Of a stretch of DNA of 64,000 nt, positions 7,369 to 15,959 are shown in pieces. Every line of letters starts with the position of its first letter. Position 1 is the first letter of the stretch. The notes under the pieces were generated by a model that made no database searches, had not been told where the DNA came from, and saw nothing but the letters and a program-made list of their open reading frames with translations. The DNA comes from JAJFFW01 sp039187035. Its GTDB lineage: Bacteria > Pseudomonadota > Alphaproteobacteria > Caulobacterales > Parvularculaceae. The stretch lies in contig JBCCZS010000001.1 in assembly GCA_039187035.1 (NCBI GenBank), forward strand, positions 3,494 to 67,493, in the 5' to 3' direction. A program made the translations under genes and the position numbers.

Positions 7369-9540
7369 ATGCGACTGAGGGGTTTCCGCCAAAACCGGTC
7401 CGCGCTGCTGGCCGCCACGTTGCTGACCACGTCGGCGCTGACGACGTCGGTGCTGGCCACGTCGGCGCTCGCCCAGTCGCCGGCCGGCGACGAAGCGGAC
7501 GGCGAAGCCGTCGATGAGATCGTCGTTACGGGCCGCGCGCAGGAGCTTTATCGGGTCGACACGGTCACGTCGGGCAAACTGCCGACCGCGCCGCTGACCT
7601 CGCCGATCACGATCACGACGATCACCAAAGAACTGATCGCCGACCAGGGCGCGCGCGACGCGCAGGACATTTATCGCAACATCTCAGGGGTTACGGTCTT
7701 CAGTTACGCCGGCGTCACCGCGCGGGGCTTCCGACAGGAGGAGAACTTCTATGACGGCCTGCGCGGCGACCCCTACGCAGGCTTTTCCGTGCCGCAGCTT
7801 TTCAATGTTGAACGCGTGGAGTTCCTGAAAGGGCCGGCCGGCATGCTCTACGGCCCCGGCGCGCCCGGCGGCCTGTTCAATTACATCACGAAACGTCCGA
7901 CTGAGGAGTTTACCGGCCGGATCGCCGGCATCTACGGCACCGAGGGCCGCAAAGGCGGGTCCGGCGAGGTGGCCGGCGCGCTTCCGATCGAGGGCGCGGC
8001 GGGCCGCTTCGGTATTTTCTATGAAGACGGCAACTTACAGCGCCGCAACGCCGCGAGCGAGATCCTCATCTTCGACGCCGGGCTGACCTTCGACGTCGGC
8101 ATCGGCGATCTGATCCTGCAAGCGGTCCATTACGACCAGGACCTTCAGGGCAACCGGCTGCGCGGCGTGCCGGTGGACGACACCGGCGTTTTCATCGCCG
8201 ACCGCCGGTGGAACCACAACGAGGCGTCGGACTTTCTGCGCCTTGAATCGACCGTGCTGCAGGCGAAACTCGAAGGCGCCGTCGGGGACTCGATCGTCTA
8301 CGACATCGGCTTCCGGTGGAACGACGTCGAAGAGAACCAGGAGTACCACGAGCCGCGCGGGCTCTTCGATTCGGACGGCGACGGCCTCGTCGACAGAAGC
8401 GTCCGGGAGTTTCGCGATCAAACACGCGGCAACGACTATTACTCCTTCGGCGCCAATCTCGTCTGGACGACGGATTTCGGCGCGATCGGCAATCGCGTCC
8501 TTGTCGGCGCCGATTGGTTCAAGCGGGAATCGCTGTTCGACGGCGTGACCGTCCGGGGACAGACGACGGACGTGCCGGGCCTTCCGACGACGCTCAGCCT
8601 GTTCACGCCGGAATACGGGATCACCGATCCGTCGACCTATATACGACCGCCGGCGCGGGTTACGGAAAACGAGCAGGTCCGCTACGGCTTTTACGCGCTT
8701 GACGAGATCACCATCGGTCGGTTGATCGCCACGTTCGGGGCGCGGTTCGATCGGTTCAAGGATACGAACCTTCTGACGGACGAGGGGTTCGACGACGACG
8801 CCGTTACGCTGCGCGCCGGTCTCGTTTATCGTATCCGCGACGACGTCTCTATCTTCGGTCAGTGGGCGGAGAGCTTTGAGCCGCAGGGGATCGGCGCCCA
8901 GAACCCGCTCGCCGGCGGCCCGTTTGAGCCGACGGCCGGGGACATGTTCGAAGGCGGCGTTAGAACGGAATTGCTGGACGGCCGCATTCAGTCCTCTCTC
9001 GCGATTTACCGGATCAAACGCTCAAACGTTCTGCAGGCAGACCCGCTCGGGGACGTGCAGGGCGACGGCGTCGACGACTTCGTGGCGTTCGGCGAGGTGA
9101 CCAGCAAGGGCGTCGAATTCGACGTCACCGCCGACATCACGCCGAACTGGGTGGCAACATTCAGCTACGCTTACAATGACACGCGCATCACCGGCGACAA
9201 TGGCGGCGGCGGCATTTCAAACCGCGTCGGCGACCGGTTCGCCAACGCGCCGGAAAACCAGGCCGGGTTCTGGACCCGCTACCAGATCCCCGAATACAAC
9301 CTCGCCTTCGCTCTCGGCGGCGACTATGTCGACGTACGCCAAAGCTTGAGCGGTCAGAAGGTTCGTCCCTATACGGTGTTTGACGCCTCGATCATTTACT
9401 CGCCGGGGTCATGGAACGCGCTTCTCAGGATCGACAACCTCTTCGACCATACTTACGCCGCGTCAGGATTTATCGAGCGTACGGGGCATTTCCCGGGCCA
9501 ACCGCGGCAAGTCTTTCTTGAGCTCTCGCGAAACTTCTAA
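7369..9540 (+). CDS. TonB-dependent siderophore receptor
   Basis: This 723-residue outer-membrane receptor starts at ATG 7369, after an AAGGGGAC site. It has a long Thr/Leu-rich signal peptide ending SALAQ, a TonB box (VDEIVVTGRA, about residue 50), a plug domain (SPITITTITKELIADQ, then VERVEFLKGPAGMLYG near residue 155) and a 22-strand-type barrel ending in LSRNF. The plug resembles ferric-siderophore receptors, including the GAPGGLFNYITKRP segment. A Fur-like dyad overlaps its leader, which supports a role in iron acquisition. No siderophore biosynthesis or ABC importer genes are adjacent. A strong terminator follows. Confidence 0.9.
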   Translation: MRLRGFRQNRSALLAATLLTTSALTTSVLATSALAQSPAGDEADGEAVDEIVVTGRAQELYRVDTVTSGKLPTAPLTSPITITTITKELIADQGARDAQDIYRNISGVTVFSYAGVTARGFRQEENFYDGLRGDPYAGFSVPQLFNVERVEFLKGPAGMLYGPGAPGGLFNYITKRPTEEFTGRIAGIYGTEGRKGGSGEVAGALPIEGAAGRFGIFYEDGNLQRRNAASEILIFDAGLTFDVGIGDLILQAVHYDQDLQGNRLRGVPVDDTGVFIADRRWNHNEASDFLRLESTVLQAKLEGAVGDSIVYDIGFRWNDVEENQEYHEPRGLFDSDGDGLVDRSVREFRDQTRGNDYYSFGANLVWTTDFGAIGNRVLVGADWFKRESLFDGVTVRGQTTDVPGLPTTLSLFTPEYGITDPSTYIRPPARVTENEQVRYGFYALDEITIGRLIATFGARFDRFKDTNLLTDEGFDDDAVTLRAGLVYRIRDDVSIFGQWAESFEPQGIGAQNPLAGGPFEPTAGDMFEGGVRTELLDGRIQSSLAIYRIKRSNVLQADPLGDVQGDGVDDFVAFGEVTSKGVEFDVTADITPNWVATFSYAYNDTRITGDNGGGGISNRVGDRFANAPENQAGFWTRYQIPEYNLAFALGGDYVDVRQSLSGQKVRPYTVFDASIIYSPGSWNALLRIDNLFDHTYAASGFIERTGHFPGQPRQVFLELSRNF

Positions 9541-9573
9541 GAGGGGAGAGCCGGCGGGCCGGGGGGGGCTCGC

Positions 9574-9611
9574 AGCCGCGGCGTCGGCGACGGCGCCGCG
9601 GCTTCTTCTTT
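9574..9611 (+). terminator. Rho-independent terminator after the siderophore receptor
   Basis: AGCCGCGGCG and CGCCGCGGCT form a perfect 10-bp stem around a 10-base loop (9574-9603), followed by TCTTCTTT. It lies 34 bp after the receptor stop and before the convergent peptidase gene. Confidence 0.65.
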
Positions 9612-9735
9612 GGACGCCGCCGATCGCGCGAACGTAGGGCGCCGATATTTTATCTGAATACTGACGGTGCTTGACGCCGTCAGACAAGCCTCGCGTTCGG
9701 GCGGTCAGTGCGGCGCCGGGCGGTCTGAGCGGCGC

Positions 9736-10971
9736 TTAGCCCATTGGATCGTCCATAGACGGCGTGAGGCCGGTGAAGAGCTTTGCGCCCGCCTCGGTCA
9801 TGTAGAGGCAGTCTTCATGGCGGACGCCGAATTTTCCGGGTACGTAGATGCCCGGCTCGTTCGATAGGCACATGCCGGGCGCCAGCGGCATATCCTCATT
9901 GCCGACGAAATTAATCGGCTCGTGCGTCTCCATGCCGATGCCGTGCCCCAAGCGATGCGACAGGCCCGGCAATTGGTAGCCGGGACCAAAGCCCGCGGTT
10001 TCGTAAAATTCTCGGACGGCCGCATCCACCTGGCGTGCGGGAAGGCCGACTTTTGCGGTCTTGAGCGCGATCTCCTGGCCTTCACGCACGGTGTTCCAGA
10101 CGCGCGCCTGCTCCGCATTCGCCTCGCCATGCACCCACGTTCGCGAGATGTCCGATTTATAACCGTGTACGTCGCACCCGCAATCCATCAAAATCATTTG
10201 ACCGTCCTCGACCGCGTGGACCTTCTTGGAGCCATGCGGGTAGGCGCTGGCTTCTCCGATCAAGGCGAGCGCAAAGGTCGCCTCGACGCCGTGCTTGCGG
10301 GTCGCCTCGCGCATCATCGCGCCGATATCGGCGCCGACCATGCCCGCTTCGACCTTCGGGTAAATCTCGCGATAGGCCGCCATCGTAATGTCGTTCGCCG
10401 TTTGCATGAGCGCCAATTCGTGTTCGGACTTAATCATCCGGCAGCCGTAAACGACGCCGTCTGCTGACGTCGTTTCGCGATTGCTCATATCCTTTTTCAA
10501 CCCGTCGACGACGAAATAGCGCACGCTCGCTTCTAGCCCCAGGGGGCCGGCCGCGCCGCGGTCGTCAAGTACGCCTTTGACCAGTGCAAAGGGCGATTCA
10601 TCTTCATTCCAGACCCGGAGTTCCGCATCGAGCGTCATCTGTTCACGGATCGACGGTTCTTCAAAGGCCGGCGCGATGATCGCCATGTCTCCTTTGGCGG
10701 GGATGACAACAGCCACGAGGCGCTCGGACCGCCACCAGCCGAGCCCCGCGAAATATAGCATGGACGCACCCGGCTCGAGCAGAACGCCCGACAGCCCCTG
10801 CCGTTTCATCAATTCCTGCGCTTTAGCGATCCGTGCACGGCGCTCGTCCGCGGAAATCGGTTCCGGCAGCGTAATCGCCGTCGTCTTCTCCGCATGGCTC
10901 GACGACGCGGCGGCGCCCGCCATGGCCGTGCCGACGGCGGCTGATTTTAGAAAGTCTCGCTTGGTGATCAT
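9736..10971 (-). CDS. Exported M24-family Xaa-Pro peptidase
   Basis: This 411-residue protein begins MITKRDFLKSAAVG, a Tat-like leader with Lys-Arg instead of Arg-Arg, followed by a hydrophobic Ala-rich stretch. The creatinase-like N-domain precedes a complete M24 metal site: Asp in MDCGCDVHGYKSDISRT (two Asp), His in LGHGIG, Glu in SNEPGIY and Glu in VRHEDCLYMT. This fits an active dinuclear aminopeptidase P/prolidase acting on proline peptides. Export would place it in the periplasm, unusual for cytosolic prolidases but known for Tat-tagged members. It is monocistronic, convergent with the receptor at 7369-9540. Confidence 0.85.
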   Translation of the reverse strand: MITKRDFLKSAAVGTAMAGAAASSSHAEKTTAITLPEPISADERRARIAKAQELMKRQGLSGVLLEPGASMLYFAGLGWWRSERLVAVVIPAKGDMAIIAPAFEEPSIREQMTLDAELRVWNEDESPFALVKGVLDDRGAAGPLGLEASVRYFVVDGLKKDMSNRETTSADGVVYGCRMIKSEHELALMQTANDITMAAYREIYPKVEAGMVGADIGAMMREATRKHGVEATFALALIGEASAYPHGSKKVHAVEDGQMILMDCGCDVHGYKSDISRTWVHGEANAEQARVWNTVREGQEIALKTAKVGLPARQVDAAVREFYETAGFGPGYQLPGLSHRLGHGIGMETHEPINFVGNEDMPLAPGMCLSNEPGIYVPGKFGVRHEDCLYMTEAGAKLFTGLTPSMDDPMG

Positions 10972-11404
10972 GGGGCCTCTTCCGTTTTGGCGGCGAGCTT
11001 AGCGCATCGGGCGTCGTCCAGCCACGCCCAATCCGTTTTTCAACAGCGCAAAAGAGCTAAAGCCGGCGTGCGCGACCGACAGACCCTGGCGACGCCTTAA
11101 AAGTATACGTCGTATAGAACCTATTAGGCTTCGACCGACCGCGGCCCGTAGGCGTCTAGATCCCGGCGCGGAGCGGGCGGTGGAGCGAACCCGCCCCCCG
11201 GGCGGTTCGGTGCGGCGGGCCTTCTCCCTGATGAAACAGCAGGTCGACAACGCGAACTTGTCAATCGGAATTCGGGCGCGTACGCCACGCGTAGCGTTAA
11301 TTCTGGCCGGGACGGCGGCGTTGCGCGGTCCGCCGCAGGCGCGGCGCAAGCGGCGTCGGCGGGCTAACCGCGAGCCGCGGCGCAGATAATTTGTGTAGAG
11401 ACGG
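10972..11404. other. Intergenic region upstream of the M24 peptidase
   Basis: This 433-bp stretch separates the peptidase start from the histidine kinase stop, both on the minus strand. Long frames through it are Arg-rich shadows. The one visible element is a 6-1-6 dyad, TATACG-T-CGTATA, at 11104-11116, about 135 bp upstream of the peptidase start. It could be an operator or coincidence. Confidence 0.4.
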
Positions 11405-12571
11405 CTAGGCGTCGTCGCTCGGAAAGGTGATGGCGGCGACGGCGCCGCCCGTCGGCGCATTCGACAGCTCGAGGGCGCCGCCATGCGCCTCGGCGATCGC
11501 CCGGACGACCGCGAGCCCGAGGCCGGAGCCGCCTTGCGCCCGATCGCGCGACGGGTCGCCTCGCCAGAAACGGTCGCTCGCCCGGTCGAGCGCCTCATCG
11601 GAAAAACCGGCGCCCGCGTCCGCGACCTTAATGGATACGGTCCCGTTATCGTGAGCGCACGCCACGGTGCAGCGCGCATCGGGGCCTGCGTAACGCAACG
11701 CGTTGCTGATGAGCGCGACCAGCGCCTGTTTGACGCGCTCGGCGTCCACGCAAACGTTGATCGCGCGGCGCGCGGGCGCGATGGCGAGCGCGCCGCCGGC
11801 CTGGTCGAATTGCGGGCGCATGAAGTTTACGGCGTCCACCGCGCAAGCTTCGAGGTCCGTTTGCGTCCGGTGAAGAACCAACCCCTTCGATTCTGCGAGC
11901 GAGATCAGCTTGAGATCGTCGACCAATCGGGACAGGCCGGCCACATGCCCGAGGATCAAATCCAACTGTTCCGTATTCGCCTGAAAAACGCCGTCCTGTA
12001 TGCCTTGGACGTAACCCTGGATCACCGTCAGCGGCGTGCGTAATTCATGCGCCACCGATGCCGACGTATAGCGCACGTTATCTTCCATTTTTTGAAGCGA
12101 GTCCGAAAGATAGATGAAGCTCTCGCTCAACGAGACGATCTCTTCCGACGCGCCGTCCGGGATCTCCATGCGATGGGAGAAGTCGCCATTGGCGATGAGT
12201 TTCGCCGATTGGGACGCTTTTTCGAGCGGCAGCGTCAGGCGCCTTGAAAGGTTCCACGCCAGCCCCGACCCGACGATTATTACGAGCACGGATAATAGGG
12301 CGAACACCAAGTAACTATTTTCGTATGCCGGGTAAATGTGTTTCTCGTGGGCGAGCGCGATCTCCTCCAGAACGCCCGGCGCCGGCGGGCCGTCCTCCAA
12401 CCAGTCTTGCTCAACCGCTTCGCGCGCGGCCTCTGAAAGATCAGTGTAGAACCGGTCCTCTCCGATCGACAGATATAACAACGTGCCCGCGAGCGCGAAG
12501 GAGAAGCCGCCCGCGAGGAGACCCACGATGGAGAACAGTATGCGACCGCGTAGAGAGTTCGAGCGCGCCAC
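11405..12571 (-). CDS. Two-component sensor histidine kinase
   Basis: This 388-residue inner-membrane kinase has transmembrane segments at about 11-36 and 86-107 bounding a small periplasmic sensor of roughly 50 residues. A HAMP linker follows (LEKASQSAKLIANGDFSHRM). The dimerisation domain carries the phosphorylated His175 (ASVAHELRTPL), and the ATPase domain has an N-box (LISNALRYA), a G1 box (VADAGAGFS) and a G2 box (GGSGLGLAVV). It resembles BaeS-type kinases. It starts 5 bp after the stop of the response regulator, so the two form one operon with the regulator first. The sensed signal is unknown. Confidence 0.92.
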   Translation of the reverse strand: MARSNSLRGRILFSIVGLLAGGFSFALAGTLLYLSIGEDRFYTDLSEAAREAVEQDWLEDGPPAPGVLEEIALAHEKHIYPAYENSYLVFALLSVLVIIVGSGLAWNLSRRLTLPLEKASQSAKLIANGDFSHRMEIPDGASEEIVSLSESFIYLSDSLQKMEDNVRYTSASVAHELRTPLTVIQGYVQGIQDGVFQANTEQLDLILGHVAGLSRLVDDLKLISLAESKGLVLHRTQTDLEACAVDAVNFMRPQFDQAGGALAIAPARRAINVCVDAERVKQALVALISNALRYAGPDARCTVACAHDNGTVSIKVADAGAGFSDEALDRASDRFWRGDPSRDRAQGGSGLGLAVVRAIAEAHGGALELSNAPTGGAVAAITFPSDDA

Positions 12572-12576
12572 GACGC

Positions 12577-13302
12577 CTAACGATCGCCGAAGCGATAGCC
12601 GAAACCGCGGCGAACGCTAACGAGGTCGGCCGCGCCGACTTCGTGAAGTTTTTTCCGGAGATGGCTCACATGGCTGTCGACCGTCCGCTCAAGGGCGTCG
12701 CTTTCGGGAAAGCACGACCCCAGGATTTCCCCGCGGGAAAACACCTTGTTCGGCGTTTGCATGAGAAGGAGCAAAATCTTGTATTCGCTCGGCGTCAGGT
12801 TCAGAACGGTGCGGCGTGCGCCATTCTGATAGACCACGCGGCTGTCGTCGAGATCTACGGTGATCCCTGATCGACGTAGCAGTTTCGGCGCCACGCGGCC
12901 GTCGGCGCGGTGGAGAACGGCTTTGATCCGGGCGACGACTTCGGACGGGTTGAACGGTTTGACGACGTAGTCGTCCGCACCAAGACCAAGGCCGTTTAAT
13001 TTATCCTCGTCTTCTATCCGCGCGCTAATGATGATCACGGGCGTGTCCGAACTCGCGCGGATCGCCTCCAAGACTTCGAATCCGTCGCGCTTCGGCAAAT
13101 TGACGTCGAGCAAAATGATATCCGGGCGAACCGCGCGGCGCCGCCGCAACGCTTCCTCGCCGTCCGGCGCGAGATAGGCGCGGCACCCGTGGCTTTCCGC
13201 ATAATCCCGCAAGATGCGCGCGATGTCCGTGTCGTCCTCAACAATAAGGACGCGTTTGTCGTTGAGGGCGTCGTCGTGCGGTCGCTTCGTCGTATCTTGC
13301 AT
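12577..13302 (-). CDS. OmpR/PhoB-family response regulator
   Basis: This 241-residue protein has a receiver domain (Glu22, Asp23, Asp24; phospho-acceptor Asp66 in LLDVNLP; Lys115 in VVKPF) and a winged-helix DNA-binding domain (LNLTPSEYKILLLL, then DSHVSHLRKKL and a VRRGFGYRF wing). Start 13302 was chosen because GGAGCG lies upstream and the receiver fold begins soon after. An in-frame extension to 13422 would translate through the 38-bp palindrome and adds no recognisable residues. It partners the downstream kinase. Its promoter region is shared with the divergent amine oxidase and contains the palindrome. Confidence 0.92.
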   Translation of the reverse strand: MQDTTKRPHDDALNDKRVLIVEDDTDIARILRDYAESHGCRAYLAPDGEEALRRRRAVRPDIILLDVNLPKRDGFEVLEAIRASSDTPVIIISARIEDEDKLNGLGLGADDYVVKPFNPSEVVARIKAVLHRADGRVAPKLLRRSGITVDLDDSRVVYQNGARRTVLNLTPSEYKILLLLMQTPNKVFSRGEILGSCFPESDALERTVDSHVSHLRKKLHEVGAADLVSVRRGFGYRFGDR

Positions 13303-13355
13303 CAAAAACGCGCTCCGACGCTCGTTCGGCGAGCCTGCCCATAGCGGGACGGGTA

Positions 13356-13393
13356 TGGAGACTATGTGGAGGCGCGCCTCCACATAGTCTCCA
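13356..13393. repeat. Perfect 38-bp palindrome between divergent genes
   Basis: The left arm TGGAGACTATGTGGAGGCG (13356-13374) is followed with no spacer by its exact reverse complement (13375-13393). It lies in the 131-bp region between the response regulator start (13302, minus) and the amine oxidase start (13434, plus), nearer the middle. There is no T-run and both flanking genes run outward, so a terminator is unlikely. It could be a high-affinity operator, a cruciform element or a recombination scar. Confidence 0.85.
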
Positions 13394-13433
13394 CAGATAG
13401 CCGTAGGCTGCGGTTCCATCAAAGAGGTTTCTT

Positions 13434-14657
13434 ATGATGGAAAGACGCGTTCTGCTGACGTCTGCTGCTGCGACCGTTGCGGCGGCCCTTACGGCGACCA
13501 TGCAACCGCTGCCTGTGCGGGCGCAATCGCCGCTTCGTCCCAAGGGGTATTTGAGAACGAATTGGAGCAAGGACCCGTTCGCCTTCGGCTCCTACTCGTA
13601 CACCGCCAAGGGATCGAGCATGCGCGATCGGCGCCGGCTCGCCGCGCCGATAGATGATAAGGTCTACTTCGCCGGCGAAGCTTGCCACCCGGACTACAAC
13701 TCAACCGTACACGCAGCTTATGAGAGCGGCGTTATGGCCGGCGAGGCCGTCGAAAAGACGGGCAAAGAACGCATCGCCGTCATCGGCGCCGGCATGAGCG
13801 GCCTTGCGGCCGCCAGCCGCTTGGCCGGCGCCGGCCGATCGGTCACCGTATTTGAGGCGCGCGACCGCATTGGCGGGCGCGTTTGGACCAATGCCGACCT
13901 CGGGACGCCGCTCGATCTCGGCGCGAGTTGGATTCATGGCGTCAGGAAAAACCCGTTAACCGCGCTTTCCGATCGCCTTGACGTCGCGCGCGTCGCAACC
14001 GACGACAGTTCCGTCATTCGCGGGAACGGCGGATCACGGCTCAGATCGTCACCGTCCTGGATGCGGGGGATTGAAACCCAACTTAGTGCCGGTACGGAGC
14101 TATCCACGCTCAATCTGCTCGCCTACGCGCTGCAGTCGGACTATGGCGGCGAGGACGTCATTTTTCCCGGAGGGTATTCGGCGCTTTTCAAAGGCCTCGC
14201 CGGACCTTACGTCGTCAAGACGAATAGCGCCGTCACATCCGTGTCCATCGACGACGCGGGGGTCACGTTGGCGGTCGGGGACGAGGCCGCGGCGTTCGAC
14301 GCGGTTGTCGTCACGCTGCCGTTGGGCGTCCTGAAGCGCGAAACCGTCCGCTTCATCCCACCGTTGCCGGAGGAGAAGCGGACTGCGATCGAGCGGCTGG
14401 GCTTCGGCCTGTTGGACAAACTCTACCTGCAATTCGAAACGGTCTTCTGGGATAAGAGCCCGACTTGGATCGAACTGCCTGAAACGCGTTTGCCGCGCGG
14501 TCAGTTCAATCAATGGCTCAACATTTATAAATATACAGGAGCGCCGATCATCGCGGCGTTCAACGGCGCCTCTCCGGCTCGCGACCTGGCGACGCTTGAT
14601 GATGACGCGCTCTTATCGCGCGCACTGACCGCCCTCCAGCGCGCCTACCCAAGCTAG
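13434..14657 (+). CDS. Exported flavin amine oxidase with circularly permuted order
   Basis: The 407-residue product begins MMERRVLLTSAAATVAAA, a Tat-like twin-Arg leader ending VRAQ. Next, at about residues 38-106, comes a block normally found at the extreme C-terminus of polyamine/monoamine oxidases: RTNWSKDPFAFGSYSY, then VYFAGEA and NSTVHAAYESG, part of the FAD site. Only then comes the normal N-terminal Rossmann motif (IAVIGAGMSG, residues 114-123; FEARDRIGGRVW), WIHG, and the substrate domain (PLGVLKRETVRF, FWDKSPTWI). The protein stops at LTALQRAYPS, just where the first block would usually follow. All parts needed to bind FAD seem present, so it may be a working permuted enzyme. A MipA-type gene follows 80 bp downstream. 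Confidence 0.8.
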   Translation: MMERRVLLTSAAATVAAALTATMQPLPVRAQSPLRPKGYLRTNWSKDPFAFGSYSYTAKGSSMRDRRRLAAPIDDKVYFAGEACHPDYNSTVHAAYESGVMAGEAVEKTGKERIAVIGAGMSGLAAASRLAGAGRSVTVFEARDRIGGRVWTNADLGTPLDLGASWIHGVRKNPLTALSDRLDVARVATDDSSVIRGNGGSRLRSSPSWMRGIETQLSAGTELSTLNLLAYALQSDYGGEDVIFPGGYSALFKGLAGPYVVKTNSAVTSVSIDDAGVTLAVGDEAAAFDAVVVTLPLGVLKRETVRFIPPLPEEKRTAIERLGFGLLDKLYLQFETVFWDKSPTWIELPETRLPRGQFNQWLNIYKYTGAPIIAAFNGASPARDLATLDDDALLSRALTALQRAYPS

Positions 14658-14737
14658 GCGCTTCGAAACCGCGGACGTCGCCGGCTTTCACCGTGACGCG
14701 GCGCAGTCCGACGATCGTCAACTAAGTAACGGGTTCA

Positions 14738-15658
14738 ATGATGACATCTATCTCGAAGAAATACCGCCGGTCATGGGCGTTTCGATACGGGGTCCTTGCG
14801 ACGTTTTTCGTGGCGGCCCCGTTCGGGGCGGCGGCGCAGGACAATCGGCAAATCCCCGGTTATCAGGGCGACGCCGATAGCCGTGCGGACAACGTAACGG
14901 GTAAGCCGTGGTCGTTCATTATCGGCGCCGGGTTCGGCATCGGTCCGCTTACGGACGGCTCAGGCGATACGGAACTCATTCCGTTGCCTCTCTTTAACGT
15001 GACCTATCGGGACTTCTTTTACATCGACGCGTTGGACGGGATCGGGATCAGCCCGGTCAGCACCGAAACGACGTTCGTCTCCATAGACGCCAACTTTGCG
15101 ACGTCGCGGTCCGCCGATGACGACCGCAACAGTTTCCTCAACGACGGCGATTTCGAGCGCTTCGCCGGTCTCGGCGATGTAGACGGCGACGTCGCGATTG
15201 AAGTCTACGCGTCGCATCTGTTCTTTGATGTCGTCGAAGCGTCGATTTCGGCAACGCGCGAATTTGGCGACGTCGACGGCTGGCAAGTCGCCGCCGGCCT
15301 CGCGTCCGGGGTCGAGATCGGCTCGGGGCTGTTTGTCGGCGTCGAGGCGTCGACGACGTGGTCGAGCGGCAATTACTCGCGTGCGTTCTTCGGCGTCACG
15401 CAGGCGCAGGCGGACGATCGACTGGCCGTCGCCGCGATTAATCCGGCGGTCGAGCCGTATGGCGTGTTCAACGCCGGCGCCGGTTTGACCGACGTGTCGG
15501 TCGGCGTCGGGGCCTTCAAAGCGTTCGGCCAAAACGATCGGTTCTTTGCGACGCTGGAGGCCGGGTATTCGTTCGCCCTCGGGGATTTGCGCGACAGCCC
15601 GATCACGGAACGGACGATTACGCCGGGCGGATCGTTCTCCTTAGGTTGGCGGTTTTAA
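14738..15658 (+). CDS. MipA/OmpV-family outer-membrane protein
   Basis: This 306-residue protein has a signal peptide (hydrophobic core LATFFVAAPFGAAAQ) after an unusually basic N-terminus. A barrel of short beta strands follows: WSFIIGAGFGIGP, TYRDFFYIDALDGIGI, GLFVGVEASTTW and RFFATLEAGYSFALGD. It ends LGWRF with a terminal Phe. The pattern and length match MipA/OmpV porin-like proteins, some of which scaffold murein synthases while others act in antibiotic or cation responses. It is co-oriented with the amine oxidase, and the pair could be one transcript. A GGCGGCG-CT-CGCCGCC hairpin (15684-15699) follows the stop without a T-run. Confidence 0.8.
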   Translation: MMTSISKKYRRSWAFRYGVLATFFVAAPFGAAAQDNRQIPGYQGDADSRADNVTGKPWSFIIGAGFGIGPLTDGSGDTELIPLPLFNVTYRDFFYIDALDGIGISPVSTETTFVSIDANFATSRSADDDRNSFLNDGDFERFAGLGDVDGDVAIEVYASHLFFDVVEASISATREFGDVDGWQVAAGLASGVEIGSGLFVGVEASTTWSSGNYSRAFFGVTQAQADDRLAVAAINPAVEPYGVFNAGAGLTDVSVGVGAFKAFGQNDRFFATLEAGYSFALGDLRDSPITERTITPGGSFSLGWRF

Positions 15659-15959
15659 CGACCGCGCAATGAAGCGCGCGTGCGGCGGCGCTCGCCGCCA
15701 GGGGCGACGGCGCGGGACGTAACGGCAAAGCGAACAAACGCGTCTCGGATCCGATTTGGCGGATCCGCCTTCCGACAGCGCCCGTCGCATGGTTACATAC
15801 CGCGAGGTCGCCCCGCTGGGGTTTCATCAGCCCCCCGCCGGAAAAGAAAAACAACCATGGGATCGACACCCGCGCGCTTGCGGATTGACAACCGGTCCGC
15901 ACGGCGGCTCTGGCTTGCCGCGCAAGGGCTCGCCGAGACGCCGACCGGCGCGTTCAATT
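15659..15959. other. Convergent intergenic region
   Basis: This roughly 300-bp stretch lies between the ends of the MipA-like gene and the NlpC/P60-like gene. It contains a short GC hairpin near the first gene and no convincing reading frame. It probably holds termination signals for both genes. Confidence 0.4.

Noticed and set aside
10999..11679. Minus-strand frame of 226 codons overlapping the histidine kinase 3' end
   Set aside because: It is very Arg/Pro/Ser-rich and lies in another frame of the kinase gene; composition and overlap mark it as a shadow.
13356..13393. Palindrome as a bidirectional terminator
   Set aside because: Both flanking genes are transcribed away from it, and there is no T-run on either strand.
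13303..13422. N-terminal extension of the response regulator through the palindrome
   Set aside because: The receiver domain starts only after 13302, the extension has no receiver features, and a ribosome-binding site precedes 13302.
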